A DNA stretch of 64,000 nucleotides, taken from assembly GCF_017431965.1 (NCBI RefSeq), contig NZ_JAFRKB010000025.1:20587-84586 (forward strand), in the 5' to 3' direction. How positions within the stretch are numbered: position 1 is the stretch's first letter; the number at the start of each line of letters is the position of its first letter. Shown piece after piece: positions 19,749-30,539 of this stretch. A program made the position numbers and the translations under genes. The notes beneath the pieces were generated by a model, which had not been told where the DNA came from, did no database searches, and was given only the letters and a program-made list of their open reading frames with translations. The DNA comes from Methanobrevibacter sp. (lineage in GTDB: Archaea > Methanobacteriota > Methanobacteria > Methanobacteriales > Methanobacteriaceae).

Positions 19749-21407
19749 ATGCCAGTTATTACATTTAAGTATCAAGATTTAAAAGATTTAGGAATAGATA
19801 TGGAAAAAGACGAATTAATAGACACTTTACCTATGATGTCCAGTGATATTGAAGACTTTGATGACGAAGAAATTAAAGTTGAATTCTTCCCAAACCGTCC
19901 GGACAACTTATCTGTTGAAGGCGTAGCCAGATCTTTTAAAGGATTTATTGGTCAAGAGACTGGTCTTCCTGATTATAAAGTTGAAGATTCCGGAGAATAT
20001 GTTGAAGTGGACGCTGATGTCGCTAAAATCAGACCTTACATAGGATTTGCTAAAATCGATGATGTAGATTTTACCGGAGACAAACTCAAGTACATCATGG
20101 ATTTCCAGGAAAACCTTCACTGGGTAATCGGAAGAGACAGGAAAAAGGTAGCTATAGGTATTCACAATGCAGATGTTGTTAAAGCTCCATTTAAATACAT
20201 TGCAACCGAAAAAGATGCGAATGCCTTTGTTGCACTTGAAAAAGATACTCCAATGACTCCACATGAAATCCTGACCGAACATGACAAAGGTAAAGCCTAT
20301 GCTCATTTGATTGAAGAGTTTGACAAATATCCTTTAATCCTTGATTGTGAAGACAATGTTCTTTCAATGCCGCCAATCATCAACGGCGAGTTAACCAAAA
20401 TCAAGGAGGACACCAAAAACATTATCGTTGATGTGACTGGAACTGATGAAAGGGCAGTCAATCAGGCATTGAATATCATATGCTCATCCTTTGCAGAAGT
20501 TGGCGGTCAAATCAAAAGCATGGAAGTAAGATATGCGGATAAAACAATAGTAAGTCCTGACTTAACTCCTCAAGAGCAAAGTGTTCACGTCGATACTGCA
20601 AATGAATTGATTGGTGGAACAGACCTTACTGCAGAAGATATTAAAGAATTGCTTCTAAAAGCACGTTTTGACGCTGAAATCATCAATGACAATGAAGTCA
20701 AAGCAATTATTCCATCTTACAGAGTTGACATTCTACACGAAGTTGATGTCGTTGAAAATATTGCAGTGCAATACCACATCAACTCAGTTGAAGCAAAATT
20801 GCCGGACATAAATACTGTAGCTTATGAAAACAACTGGTTTAAGGCAGAAAGTACTATCCGTGAAGTGATGGTCGGCATGGGTTTTCAAGAGGTAATGAGC
20901 CTAATGCTTACAAATGAAGAGGCGCATTATGAAAAGATGAACCAACCTGAAGAAGACCATGTCCAGGTTGCAAGACCTATAACAATCGACAGAACAATGA
21001 TTAGAACCAGTTTGATTAACAGTTTAATGGAATTTTTAGAAGACAACAAGCATGAAGACTTGCCTCAAAAGATATTTGAAATCGGGGACATCCTATACAT
21101 AGATGATGAAAAGGAAAATAAAACAAGGTCATCTAAAAAATTAGCCGCTTTGATTTGCCATTCAACAGCAAACTTTACTGAAATCAAATCTGTTGTAACA
21201 AGTGTCTTAGGCAATTTAGGCTACACTATGGAAATTTCCGACAGTGAAAACAAGACATTCATTGAAGGAAGAGTTGCTGATGTTGTCGGTGAGGCTCAAA
21301 AGGGTACAATTAAAGGATTCTTCGGTGAAGTATCACCTGAAGTCATAACTAATTTCACTTTAGAGTATCCTGTTATTGCATTTGAAATTGAATTTATCAA
21401 CAAATAG
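19749..21407 (+). CDS. pheT: phenylalanyl-tRNA synthetase beta subunit (archaeal type)
   Basis: The 552-residue protein is the archaeal/eukaryal-type PheRS beta chain, lacking the N-terminal EMAP extension of the ~800-residue bacterial form. Features: B3/4 editing domain with [20 protein letters not shown] (about 45-65), B5 domain with [20 protein letters not shown] and [21 protein letters not shown] (about 290-350), and the catalytic-like core with [12 protein letters not shown]...[20 protein letters not shown]. The alpha subunit gene is not in this window. Confidence 0.95.
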   Translation: MPVITFKYQDLKDLGIDMEKDELIDTLPMMSSDIEDFDDEEIKVEFFPNRPDNLSVEGVARSFKGFIGQETGLPDYKVEDSGEYVEVDADVAKIRPYIGFAKIDDVDFTGDKLKYIMDFQENLHWVIGRDRKKVAIGIHNADVVKAPFKYIATEKDANAFVALEKDTPMTPHEILTEHDKGKAYAHLIEEFDKYPLILDCEDNVLSMPPIINGELTKIKEDTKNIIVDVTGTDERAVNQALNIICSSFAEVGGQIKSMEVRYADKTIVSPDLTPQEQSVHVDTANELIGGTDLTAEDIKELLLKARFDAEIINDNEVKAIIPSYRVDILHEVDVVENIAVQYHINSVEAKLPDINTVAYENNWFKAESTIREVMVGMGFQEVMSLMLTNEEAHYEKMNQPEEDHVQVARPITIDRTMIRTSLINSLMEFLEDNKHEDLPQKIFEIGDILYIDDEKENKTRSSKKLAALICHSTANFTEIKSVVTSVLGNLGYTMEISDSENKTFIEGRVADVVGEAQKGTIKGFFGEVSPEVITNFTLEYPVIAFEIEFINK

Positions 21408-21415
21408 ATTCTTTT

Positions 21416-21556
21416 TCAATACCACAATTTTCTCATCTGTATTTCAATTTGAGTGTAATTGTCCACTGCAGGTGGAGAACCATAATTATTAAAAACAAAT
21501 ATAAGAATTAATAATAGAATTATTATTCCTATTAAAATTATTGTCCATCTTTGCAA
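21416..21556 (-). CDS. small membrane protein, 46 aa, TTG start
   Basis: A frame starting with TTG at 21556, directly after the stop codon of the YjbQ-family gene and 5 nt behind a GGTGA, encodes 46 residues. It opens MQRWTIILIGIIILLLILIF, one clear transmembrane helix, then a Pro-containing and polar tail ending MRKLWY. Spacing suggests translational coupling with the gene upstream. No homolog recognised; the strong helix and coupling support a real small protein. Confidence 0.5.
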   Translation of the reverse strand: MQRWTIILIGIIILLLILIFVFNNYGSPPAVDNYTQIEIQMRKLWY

Positions 21557-21970
21557 TTATTCACCAACCATTGTCAAAGTTATTGTTCTTTGATGTCTTG
21601 GCCCATCTAATTCTATGAAAAAAATGGATTGCCAAGTGCCCAAATCAAGTTTTGAATTTTTTATTGGCAGACATTCACTTGAAGAAAGTAAAAATGATTT
21701 CAGATGTGACTTTGCATTATCGTCAATTCTGTCATGCTGATAGCTGAATTTATCTGAAACCAAATCATTAAGAATTAACTCCAAATCACTCAATAAACCA
21801 GACTCATTTTCATTTACGACAATTGCTGAAGTTGAATGTCTTGAAAAAATGGAGATTATCCCTTCATCAATATCAATTAGCTCATTAATTTTAGAGGTTA
21901 TATCAATGATTTCAAAGTTTTTATTAGTATCAATTTTAAAAGAATAAGATTTGACTGTCATTGATACCAT
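21557..21970 (-). CDS. YjbQ/UPF0047 family protein
   Basis: The 137-residue protein belongs to the YjbQ (UPF0047) family, reported for some members as secondary thiamine-phosphate synthase. Visible: IISIFSRHSTSAIVVNENESGLLSDLE and the C-terminal GTWQSIFFIELDGPRHQRTITLTMVGE with the family His/Arg residues, and YQHDRIDDNAKSHLKSFLL. Start may be ATG 21970 or 21961; neither has a clear ribosome-binding site. Cellular role here is uncertain. Confidence 0.88.
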   Translation of the reverse strand: MVSMTVKSYSFKIDTNKNFEIIDITSKINELIDIDEGIISIFSRHSTSAIVVNENESGLLSDLELILNDLVSDKFSYQHDRIDDNAKSHLKSFLLSSSECLPIKNSKLDLGTWQSIFFIELDGPRHQRTITLTMVGE

Positions 21971-22015
21971 ATTTGTTAAAACATGTATAAATAAAAAAAA
22001 AGAAAAAGAGAAATT

Positions 22016-23764
22016 TTAATCGAATTTAATTCTACGTTTATACCCAAAAATCAGACAACCCAATAGAGCAACTATACTCAAAACGACAAGTCCTGAAGTA
22101 TCAGTAACCTTATTGGACTTTTTGGATTCAGGTATTACTTCATAGGATTTTCCTTCTTCAGATACTTCACCACTGTTTGAATCTCCTGCATTCACATTTC
22201 CATTTGTCTGAGCATCTTCACCCATATCGGATGAATCCTGATAACTTCCAGATGCATTTGTTCCAAATGCATTTGAATTATCATTTGTGGAAAAGTGTGC
22301 GCTATCGGAAGTTCCATTTACAGGGTTTGAATTGCCTTTACTTTGAGATACATCATCAGTTGAATTGATTTGAATTTCCGGATTGGTAGATCCTGATGCA
22401 CCGTTTTCTCCTTCAGTTGTGTCAGTTGTTTGGGAATCCTGGTTATCATCTTTTTCTCCGGCAGCAGTTTTATAGGCATACTTAACTGGAGTTCCACCGA
22501 CCATCACCTCAACCTCATATTCAGTATCCGGATCCAAATTAGCATCTATAATAGCTTTACCATTAACGAATTTTGCGGTATATTGATTTCCATTAACTGA
22601 TACTTTTGTATCGAAAGTTCCAAATTCTTTAACTTCATTGCCATTAGTATCATACATTTGAAGGCCGATACCATTTTTAACAGATATTGTTCCCATCTTC
22701 ATGATTCCGGCAAAAAGCATTGGACATACGAAAGTATTTTCATCATCAGTTGAATCAAACCAGTTATCTCCTAATTTAAATTCAGGAAGCTCCGGATTAT
22801 TTTTAGCCTGATAACCCTCATTATGAGCTAGAACGTTATATTGTACTTCCAATCTAGAAGGACTATTCTTTTTTGAAGTTTTAAAGTCCGGACCGAACAA
22901 TAATCCGTTTCCACTTTCAAAAGCGCCCAATTCATAACTGGTGTCAATTCTGTTATATGTGAATGAATTTGCATTGATAACATCATAAGTTGATTGGGAA
23001 TCAATGTAGATGCCGTTTGGATTTTCATAAGCTGAATTATGTTTGATCATATTCCCTGTGGAAACATCAAACAAGGAAATTCCATTAAAGGCATTGTGAT
23101 GAACTGTGTTATTTGTTATATTACAATAATATATGTTGGAAGTTTCAATTCCAGACCTTACATTATATGACGCAGTATTATTTGAAATTAAAGAATTTTT
23201 AACATTTTGAAGTTGAATTCCATTAATCTCCGCATTTGAAACGTTATTTCCTAAAACATTAACTGCATTTGAATTTTTAACTAAAACACAATTTTTTCCA
23301 CCGGCAATAACATTATCTTCTATTGTGGTATTATCTGATGAATCAACAACAATGCCGTAATCACAACCAGAAGAGATAATTGTAATTCCTGACAATACAC
23401 TTCCACTGCTTTTTGGAGTAAAGTAAAATCCGAATGTGCTAGTTATCCCTAAATTTTTTGCTTTATCAGAAAGTTGATTGGATGCATGGACAACAGAATT
23501 CTTTTTTGAAACGATATTCAGCGTTTTATCAACAACCAAAGATATATCCTGATAATCCTTACTTGTAAACTCAAAGGTATCTCCATCCATTGCATTATCA
23601 AACATATACTGGATATCATCATTTGACAAATCGGAAGTGATTTGATAAACAGTATTGTCCGAAGCAATTGTGCTGTCCTCATGCACAGCATCTGTTGCAC
23701 TTACTGCGGACATTAGGAATAAACTAATTAAACATGTGAATAAAACAGCTATTTTTTTATTCAT
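22016..23764 (-). CDS. adhesin-like surface protein, beta-helix with C-terminal anchor
   Basis: About 582 residues. An N-terminal signal peptide (MNKKIAVLFTCLISLFLMSA) is followed by a right-handed parallel beta-helix of the NosD/pectate-lyase type (about residues 60-300; repeated NTTIEDN, NVLGNNVS, NSLISNN, YCNITNN units), a small beta domain (about 370-425), a Ser/Asn/Gly/Asp-rich low-complexity stalk (about 430-545), and a C-terminal hydrophobic helix ending KRRIKFD. It is an exported, membrane-tethered surface protein, probably for cell or substrate contact. Divergent from the larger adhesin at 24156. ATG 23764 (Met-5 of the longest frame) is the likelier start because the signal peptide begins there. 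Confidence 0.85.
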   Translation of the reverse strand: MNKKIAVLFTCLISLFLMSAVSATDAVHEDSTIASDNTVYQITSDLSNDDIQYMFDNAMDGDTFEFTSKDYQDISLVVDKTLNIVSKKNSVVHASNQLSDKAKNLGITSTFGFYFTPKSSGSVLSGITIISSGCDYGIVVDSSDNTTIEDNVIAGGKNCVLVKNSNAVNVLGNNVSNAEINGIQLQNVKNSLISNNTASYNVRSGIETSNIYYCNITNNTVHHNAFNGISLFDVSTGNMIKHNSAYENPNGIYIDSQSTYDVINANSFTYNRIDTSYELGAFESGNGLLFGPDFKTSKKNSPSRLEVQYNVLAHNEGYQAKNNPELPEFKLGDNWFDSTDDENTFVCPMLFAGIMKMGTISVKNGIGLQMYDTNGNEVKEFGTFDTKVSVNGNQYTAKFVNGKAIIDANLDPDTEYEVEVMVGGTPVKYAYKTAAGEKDDNQDSQTTDTTEGENGASGSTNPEIQINSTDDVSQSKGNSNPVNGTSDSAHFSTNDNSNAFGTNASGSYQDSSDMGEDAQTNGNVNAGDSNSGEVSEEGKSYEVIPESKKSNKVTDTSGLVVLSIVALLGCLIFGYKRRIKFD

Positions 23765-23776
23765 ATTATTTACCAC

Positions 23777-24155
23777 GACTATACTTTATTAATTTAGTTC
23801 AATACAATTACAAATTGATTGTACCATCAAATATGAAAATTTTTATTATCGATAAAAAAATCGACAACAATTAAGAGTTAATTACCTTTAAAAAAGTAAC
23901 GATATGACCAAATATATTCATATTGATTATAAGTTTATATTTAGTGATAGTTTATATATAAAGTTTATTACTATTTTGAAAAAATAACAATGCAAATTAC
24001 TTTATATTCCATTATAATATTAATAACAATGTTATATCAAGAAATTAAAACATTTTAATTTAAATAGAATAAAAAATACAATATAAACTATATTGCTTAT
24101 CGATTATTTTTTACATTTTAACAAAGCAATGAAAAATGAATAAAGAGGGAAAAAA
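23777..24155. promoter_or_regulatory. AT-rich intergenic region between divergent adhesin genes
   Basis: About 380 bp with no open frame of interest. It holds TATA-like stretches for both directions (for example gtttatatataaag near 23950-23965) and an imperfect inverted TATCGAT/ATCGA motif near 23850-23875. The plus-strand gene has an agaggga ribosome-binding site just before its ATG. No clear operator was identified. Confidence 0.4.
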
Positions 24156-27100
24156 ATGAATAAAAAGGGCTTAATAATGGCTATATTACTACTATTTATT
24201 GTAATTTTAAGTGTAAGCTCAGTATCTGCAGAAGATACAGCATATGCCAATTCATTACAAGAAGCTGATGATATAGCAACAATAAGTGAAACCAACGAAA
24301 GTACATCCTCTTCAGAACAAACCGTTCCTATTGGCTCAGATAGTGATGCTATCCAATCAATAATCAATGGTTTAAGCGATGGAGATACATTAACTTTCGA
24401 AACAGGAGAATATAAAGACATTTGTATTTATGTCAACAAAAGCATTACAATAAACGGAAACGGTGCGACATTAATAGGATATGACAATCCTTCCAAAAAC
24501 AACACCCCTTCAATTATCTGGAATCCTACTTCAAGCGGTGGATATGCAATAGGTAACCTCGCAACATTATATGTTGTGAATGCAAATAATGTCGTTATCC
24601 ACGGATTGACTGTTGTTGGAGGAGAAAACAGCTCAGCCACATACTCCAACGCATTGGTTTATGCGACAAAATCCAACAGTTTAATCTTTGAAAACAATAC
24701 CCTTGACGGATCATCCTGGGGATTATACCTACAATATTGTAATGATGGAATTATTTCAGAAAATACCATTCAAAATCAGGCCGTTACCGGCTTGCTGAAT
24801 TTTGGTTCAGCTAGAACCATTATTGAAAAAAATACATTTATTAATGCTGCAAACCATGGTATTGATGTAAGACACGGAACCGGACCTAACGTTCAAGTTA
24901 TCAACAATACAGTAATCGGTTCCAAAGAAGGTATCTACTTAATGCACTCAAAAGGACACAGCGCATACAATAACACATTAATCAACTGTACAATCAGTTC
25001 CATAAGCTGTTACGGTTCATCCAATATTGATATCAGAGACAACAAAATGCAAAAATCAAGAATAGGAGTATTATTAGGTGGAGGATACACAAACATTACT
25101 ATCGGAGAAAACCAATTCAGCTTAGATAACCTACCATTCCCACCTACATTCGTATACTATGTCGCTGAAGCAAAAAGCGACTATCAAAATGCGGAAGATA
25201 TAATGGGTACTTTCAGTGACAGTACCTCAAACAGTCCTAATTATATAGCATACACCGAAATTGAAGCACCTGCAGACATTTCTATCGACTACAACACAAT
25301 AATGAAAAAAACAGGAACTCAATTTACCGTTCCTGAAGAGTATACCAATGATCAAATCCAAACTATGCTTGAAGCAATGGAAGATGGAGACAGCATTATC
25401 TTTTATAAAAATGCAGTTTATACCAATATTTCAATTTATACCGATAAAAACATTAAAATATTCGGTAATAATGCAACATTAATAGGATTTGACAATATTG
25501 ACTTAAATAATGTACCAGAAAAAGTCAGAGCATCCACAACAAGTGGAGGTTATGCAATTGCATACCGTTCAGTATTATACGTCATTAACACTACTGGAGC
25601 TGTTGTTACCGGATTAAACATCCAAGCTCAATATCCTGGATATGACACCACAAAAGTAGGCGCAAACACTGACGAATATAAGACATCTGGAATTTATGCA
25701 TCCGAGAATAAAAATTTAGTAATCACCGGATGTGACGTTACTGGTGCATCCTGGGGTATTTTCGGACAATACTCTTCAAATAGCATTATTAGCAGAAACA
25801 ATGTCCATGACATATATACAACCGGTATTATGAACTTCGGTTCTCCTAATGCAATTATTGTAGAAAATAACATTACCGATGCCGTAAACCACGGTATTGA
25901 CACCAGACACGGAACCGGACCAAATGTTACAATTGCATTTAACACCATTTCCGGTGCAAAAGAAGGTATCTACTTAATGCACTCAAAAGGACACACTGTC
26001 TACAACAACACTGTTTTAAATTCAAAAATAAGTGGAATTACAGCTTACGGATCTGGAAATGAAAAAATATTTAACAACTCAATTTCCGGAAGCAGAATCG
26101 GTATATTGATGGGCGGAGGATACTACAACGTAACCGTTGGTGAAAATTCATACAATTTAAACTTCTTACCATTCCCACCTACATTTGTAACATACCTCGC
26201 TAGAGCAGAAAGTATGTATCAAACAGCAGATGATGTAATGAGAACTTACTCTGATAAAGAACTTGTTACCATCGATGTTGACGATGTGGACACTTTACCT
26301 CATACCGGCCAACTTGACTTCACATTAATTGACCAAAATGGTAAAAAGCTAGAAAATACCGAAGTTACTGTAGATATTGATACTCTTAATTCCACCGTTG
26401 TCAAAACAGATGACGAAGGTAGTGTAAGTATTCCTTTAGACTTAGATTTAGGCGAATACGTTGCAACAATTACTTATGCGGGCAGTGACAATTATGGAGA
26501 AACCAGTGCAACCGCATTTATCTCAGTTGTTGAAACAATCAAAACAAAAACCGAAATTACTGCTGAAGACATTGCTGTTGAATATAACAGTGCCGGCGAA
26601 TTAATTGCTACATTAACCAACAAAGAAAATGGCGTAGCCATTAAAGGTGCTAACTTACGTTTCTATGTAAATGATGCAAAAACAACTGTAAAAACAGACA
26701 AAGAAGGTAAAGCAGCACTATCCCTCAACGGATTAACTCCAGACACATACAAAGCAACAATCGTATACGAAGGAAACAGCAAATATAAAGCAGCAACCAC
26801 AACCGTACAAGTCACTATAGAAAAAGCAACAACAGTTATTTCCGCTGAAGACATTATTGTTGAATATAACAGTGACGGCGAATTAGTTGCTACACTAACC
26901 AACAATGCAACCGGTAAAGCAATTACAAGTGCTAATGTACGTATTTACTTAAACGATGTAAAAACAACTGTAAAAACAGACAAAGAAGGTAAAGCAGCAC
27001 TATTCCTCAACGGATTAACTCCAGACACATACGAAGCAACAATCGTATACGAAGGAAACAGCAAATATGAAGCAACAACCACAACCGTACAAGTCACTAT

Positions 27101-27647
27101 AACTAAAGCAACAACAATTGCTTCAGGAATTTATGACACAGAAACCAATGAGATGGTTGTTACAGTAACTAACGCTGCAACAGGAGCAGCCATTAAAAGT
27201 GCTAATGTTGTATTTACTTTAAATGGTGTAAAAACTACTGTAAAAACAGACAAAGATGGTCAAGCTAGACTTTCACTCGGTGATGTGGATCCAAACAGCT
27301 TTACTGCCGCATTCTCATATGGTGGAAACAGCAAATATCTCAAATCAACTGGAAAAATAAGTGCAGTAGTAAATAAAACAACAACAATTATTTCCACTGT
27401 CTATGATAAAGAAAACGATGAAGTAGTAAGTACTTTAACAAACGCTGCAACCGGCGCGGCCATTAAAGGCGCTACAGTCGTATTTAATGTAGATGGTGCA
27501 AAAGTTAGTTATAAAACAGACGCTTCAGGTCAAGTTAAATATTCAACTGCAGACTTAAGTCCGGATGTGCACTCTGTTGCTAGCTCCTATGGTGGAAACA
27601 GCAAATACGCTGGATCAAATATAAGCATAAATATTGTTAAAATCTAA
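24156..27647 (+). CDS. large adhesin-like protein: two beta-helix domains plus Ig-like repeats
   Basis: The 1163-residue protein has a signal peptide (MNKKGLIMAILLLFIVILSV...), then two tandem beta-helix domains (about residues 50-330 and 390-685) that are duplicates of each other with a shift of 344 residues (both hold KEGIYLMHSKGH and RHGTGPNV). The rest (about 700-1163) is a row of about five Ig-like domains of roughly 90 residues with TTTI/TVKTDKEGKAALSLNG and YEGNSKY motifs. No C-terminal membrane helix or sorting motif is seen, so attachment must be non-covalent or the protein is released. ATG 24156 is preceded by agaggga. A strong hairpin terminator follows. Confidence 0.87.
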   Translation: MNKKGLIMAILLLFIVILSVSSVSAEDTAYANSLQEADDIATISETNESTSSSEQTVPIGSDSDAIQSIINGLSDGDTLTFETGEYKDICIYVNKSITINGNGATLIGYDNPSKNNTPSIIWNPTSSGGYAIGNLATLYVVNANNVVIHGLTVVGGENSSATYSNALVYATKSNSLIFENNTLDGSSWGLYLQYCNDGIISENTIQNQAVTGLLNFGSARTIIEKNTFINAANHGIDVRHGTGPNVQVINNTVIGSKEGIYLMHSKGHSAYNNTLINCTISSISCYGSSNIDIRDNKMQKSRIGVLLGGGYTNITIGENQFSLDNLPFPPTFVYYVAEAKSDYQNAEDIMGTFSDSTSNSPNYIAYTEIEAPADISIDYNTIMKKTGTQFTVPEEYTNDQIQTMLEAMEDGDSIIFYKNAVYTNISIYTDKNIKIFGNNATLIGFDNIDLNNVPEKVRASTTSGGYAIAYRSVLYVINTTGAVVTGLNIQAQYPGYDTTKVGANTDEYKTSGIYASENKNLVITGCDVTGASWGIFGQYSSNSIISRNNVHDIYTTGIMNFGSPNAIIVENNITDAVNHGIDTRHGTGPNVTIAFNTISGAKEGIYLMHSKGHTVYNNTVLNSKISGITAYGSGNEKIFNNSISGSRIGILMGGGYYNVTVGENSYNLNFLPFPPTFVTYLARAESMYQTADDVMRTYSDKELVTIDVDDVDTLPHTGQLDFTLIDQNGKKLENTEVTVDIDTLNSTVVKTDDEGSVSIPLDLDLGEYVATITYAGSDNYGETSATAFISVVETIKTKTEITAEDIAVEYNSAGELIATLTNKENGVAIKGANLRFYVNDAKTTVKTDKEGKAALSLNGLTPDTYKATIVYEGNSKYKAATTTVQVTIEKATTVISAEDIIVEYNSDGELVATLTNNATGKAITSANVRIYLNDVKTTVKTDKEGKAALFLNGLTPDTYEATIVYEGNSKYEATTTTVQVTITKATTIASGIYDTETNEMVVTVTNAATGAAIKSANVVFTLNGVKTTVKTDKDGQARLSLGDVDPNSFTAAFSYGGNSKYLKSTGKISAVVNKTTTIISTVYDKENDEVVSTLTNAATGAAIKGATVVFNVDGAKVSYKTDASGQVKYSTADLSPDVHSVASSYGGNSKYAGSNISINIVKI

Positions 27648-27686
27648 AGGGGATTCATCTCTCCTTTAACTTTTTTTATTTTTTTT
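27646..27686 (+). terminator. hairpin plus T-run after large adhesin
   Basis: AAAGGGGA-ttcatc-TCTCCTTT (27646-27667, one G-T pair) is followed by two T-runs to about 27686. Confidence 0.75.
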
Positions 27687-27736
27687 GATATCCAATAATT
27701 AAAATTTTACAGGTTCTATTTTTAAAAAAAATAAGT

Positions 27737-27961
27737 TTAGTAAGCATTTTTTCTGCTTACTGCGGTATAAATAATGAATATACCGACTAAAATCAAAACT
27801 ATTTGTGGAAATATTGCAAAGAATATGGCTGGAATAACACCCAATTCTGCAAGTAACCACAATACGCCATAGATAACTATTAAAACACCGAATAAAATAG
27901 CTATCTTATAACCAATATCTTTTAAGTCATAAAAAGGAAACATACCATTTGGAATAGGCAT
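27737..27961 (-). CDS. small two-helix membrane protein
   Basis: The 74-residue protein has two hydrophobic helices (about residues 15-35 and 42-66). No functional motif. It lies 8 nt after rpiA on the same strand, likely in the egsA-UPF0179-rpiA operon. Not recognised. Confidence 0.6.
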   Translation of the reverse strand: MPIPNGMFPFYDLKDIGYKIAILFGVLIVIYGVLWLLAELGVIPAIFFAIFPQIVLILVGIFIIYTAVSRKNAY

Positions 27962-27969
27962 CCTATCAC

Positions 27970-28656
27970 CTACAATTCTTTAGTGCCATCTTCAGTTCCT
28001 ACAATGACCCTATCAACCATCTGTGAAAATATTCCATTTTCAACTACGCCCGGAATTGAATTTAAATCAATTTCCAAATGTGCAGGGGATTCAATTTCAT
28101 CAAATTTGGCATCAATGACAAAGTTGCCGTTATCAGTGATGACCGGCCCGTCCTTTCTTTGAGCCATCCTTATTTCACACTCGGCACCCATATCCTCTAG
28201 TGCTTGAATGACCACTCTTGATGCATCAGGCAAAACTTCAACAGGCACTGGGAATGTTCCGAGTGAATCAACACATTTTGATTCATCGACAATTACTATA
28301 AACTCTTTTGCGGCGTAATCGACAATTTTTTCTTTAGTGTGGGCAGCTCCTCCCCCTTTAATCAAATTGAACTGAGGGTCCACTTCATCTGCCCCATCAA
28401 CAGACAGGTCAATGTCATGTTCTTCCAAAGTAGTGATTGGAATATTCCATTTTTTTGCAATCAATAATGACTGGAATGAAGTTGGAATACCTAAAACATT
28501 AATTCCCTCATCACGGATTCTCATACCTACTTTTTCAATGAAATAATGAGTAGTAGAACCTGTACCAAGCCCTAAAACCATTCCATCTTTTACATATTCA
28601 GCGGCTTTATAACCTGCATTTTTTTTACTAGAATCATTGCTACTGGCATTTTTCAT
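27970..28656 (-). CDS. rpiA: ribose-5-phosphate isomerase A
   Basis: Interconverts ribose 5-phosphate and ribulose 5-phosphate. Family motifs: [14 protein letters not shown] (about residues 29-42), [30 protein letters not shown] (about 85-113, with catalytic Asp/Lys residues) and [15 protein letters not shown]. Length 228 is normal. The start overlaps the stop of the UPF0179 gene by one base, so they are coupled. Confidence 0.95.
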   Translation of the reverse strand: MKNASSNDSSKKNAGYKAAEYVKDGMVLGLGTGSTTHYFIEKVGMRIRDEGINVLGIPTSFQSLLIAKKWNIPITTLEEHDIDLSVDGADEVDPQFNLIKGGGAAHTKEKIVDYAAKEFIVIVDESKCVDSLGTFPVPVEVLPDASRVVIQALEDMGAECEIRMAQRKDGPVITDNGNFVIDAKFDEIESPAHLEIDLNSIPGVVENGIFSQMVDRVIVGTEDGTKEL

Positions 28657-29093
28657 TATATCACAAATCCTAAAGTAAGTTTATTAAGCTTATAACCTTT
28701 TTTACATTCCTCTTTATGTTTTCCATTATTCTCTAAAACAATGCATTTATCATTTTCCAAAAGCCCCTCAGGGAAGCAGAAATCATGAAAATCGCATTTT
28801 TCATCACAGTCTAAAGGAGTATATGTAAAAGTTGAACCTTCAAAAATACTTTTTGAATCGGTTAAAATATCAATTTTTGCCCTGTCAATTTCAACAGGAA
28901 TAACTACTCCTCCTGAGTGGATTGGGCATTTCTGTTCGTTATCCTTAATATCAACAACGACATATTTCCTGTTTATTTCCAAGTTTCCAACACAAGATGA
29001 TTTAAACCTGCAGCTTTCACAATCTTCAGCAGGACCTAAAAAAACGAATTCCTGACCTTTTTTAGCCAAATCCTTTCCTATTAATGTAATCAT
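28656..29093 (-). CDS. UPF0179 family protein
   Basis: This 145-residue protein matches the archaeal UPF0179 family of unknown function. Paired cysteine groups are visible: [11 protein letters not shown] (about residues 22-32), [19 protein letters not shown] (about 94-104) and ENDKC/ECKKG, which could bind metal or an iron-sulfur cluster. It sits between egsA and rpiA with one-base overlaps on both sides, a tight operon. Confidence 0.88.
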   Translation of the reverse strand: MITLIGKDLAKKGQEFVFLGPAEDCESCRFKSSCVGNLEINRKYVVVDIKDNEQKCPIHSGGVVIPVEIDRAKIDILTDSKSIFEGSTFTYTPLDCDEKCDFHDFCFPEGLLENDKCIVLENNGKHKEECKKGYKLNKLTLGFVI

Positions 29094-30136
29094 TAAATCA
29101 CCTCTGTCCTATGGGCAAGCTCATATGCCGCCTCTTTTGAAATTCCATTATCTCCTAGAATTGTATATCTTTCAGGCCTGATTTCATGGGCCATCATCAG
29201 CGCTTCGATAATATCCTCCTCGGCAATATTCAATTCCTTTGCAGTAGTTGGAGCTTGAACCGCTTTAAGTGCATTTCTAATAGCTTTCCAATCTCCTCCA
29301 TGGAGATACATCATCATTATTGTTCCAATACCGCATTGTTCACCATGCAAAGCTGACTTTTCAAGAATCTTATCCAATGCATGAGAGAATAAATGTTCAG
29401 ATCCGCTGGCAGGTCTGGATGATCCTGCAATACTGATAGCCATCCCTCCACTGAACAAGGATTTCATGACTATGCGTGCACTAGGCTCGAGATTAGGTTT
29501 AATGTTGGCAATATTATCAGTAATCAAATGAGCTGACATTATTGATAATGCCGCTGCTGACTCACTAAATGATTCATTTTTTAATCTGTGTGCTAATTCC
29601 CAATCCTTAATGGCTGTGAAATTGGCAATTAAATCTGCACAACCTGCAGCCAACAATCTGAATGGGGACTGTGCGAGAATTTCAGAATCCGCAATGACTG
29701 CAATCGGAGAGTGTGCATTAACTGATATGGAAGTATTAGGATTTTTTATTGATGCCATAGGAGATACAATACCGTCATGAGAAGCGGTAGTCGGCATGGA
29801 TACAAAATATACGCCTTGATTAAATGAAGATAATTTAGCCACATCAATAACTTTCCCGCCACCAATACCTAAAACTGTAGTATCCGGTGTGATCAATTCT
29901 TCAACTTCAGAAATTGACTCTTGTGATGCATTGTCAACTTTAATTACATCATATTCAATATTATCTCTTTCAAGGCTTTCTATTGCTGGAACTGCACCTA
30001 CATCATATGTATGAGAACCAGTAACAATTAAAATCTTATTATCTAAATGTAAAGATTTGCAGATTTCACCAGTATCCTTAATAATGCCCGGATCAATGTA
30101 AACTTCACGCGGCATTTGTATTTTCCTATTACTCAT
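29093..30136 (-). CDS. egsA: sn-glycerol-1-phosphate dehydrogenase
   Basis: Makes sn-glycerol 1-phosphate from dihydroxyacetone phosphate, the archaeal membrane-lipid backbone. Visible: nucleotide-binding GIGGGKVIDVAKL (about residue 90), metal/substrate motif TTASHDGIVSPMAS (about 118), and the zinc ligands in GSEHLFSHALD and LHGEQCGIG. ATG 30136 with GGAG 7 nt upstream is chosen over the longer frame at 30163. First gene of egsA-UPF0179-rpiA. Confidence 0.96.
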   Translation of the reverse strand: MSNRKIQMPREVYIDPGIIKDTGEICKSLHLDNKILIVTGSHTYDVGAVPAIESLERDNIEYDVIKVDNASQESISEVEELITPDTTVLGIGGGKVIDVAKLSSFNQGVYFVSMPTTASHDGIVSPMASIKNPNTSISVNAHSPIAVIADSEILAQSPFRLLAAGCADLIANFTAIKDWELAHRLKNESFSESAAALSIMSAHLITDNIANIKPNLEPSARIVMKSLFSGGMAISIAGSSRPASGSEHLFSHALDKILEKSALHGEQCGIGTIMMMYLHGGDWKAIRNALKAVQAPTTAKELNIAEEDIIEALMMAHEIRPERYTILGDNGISKEAAYELAHRTEVI

Positions 30137-30260
30137 AATATCTCCTAAAATTAAATTATACATTAATATATATGTTAGGGATAATTATAAATAACTTTCT
30201 TAAAAATTTTTATTAAAAAAAATAGATGATAATGAGAAATTATTCCCAATATCTAAAAAA

Positions 30261-30539
30261 CTATAAACCCATCGCTTCAAGCATGGATTGAACACCTAAA
30301 ACAATTATTGCCACACCACCGAATATTTCAATATAATCCGCATACTTAATGGCAATTTTTGTTCCGAAATTACCAATCAATAACCATATAATAACTGCAA
30401 TAATACTCAATCCGCCTAAAATATATGGGTCTACATGTGCAACGGCACCCTGTGAAGCTAAAATAAGGTTTTCAATGTTTCCAAAAATAATTAATCCTGT
30501 AAATGGAACATACGGTTTTAAATCAATCATCTTATTCAC
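30261..30539 (-). CDS. half-size membrane protein, copy 2 of tandem pair
   Basis: 92 residues with three hydrophobic segments. Near the N-terminus it has IIFGNIENLILASQG, then GGLSIIAVIIWLLIG and a final IFGGVAIIVLGVQSML. The motif pattern recalls one half of TerC/MntP-like metal exporters, where two such halves are fused; this is a resemblance by eye only. It starts inside the 3' end of the paralog upstream (8 bp overlap), so the two are co-translated and could form a heterodimer. Confidence 0.65.
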   Translation of the reverse strand: MNKMIDLKPYVPFTGLIIFGNIENLILASQGAVAHVDPYILGGLSIIAVIIWLLIGNFGTKIAIKYADYIEIFGGVAIIVLGVQSMLEAMGL

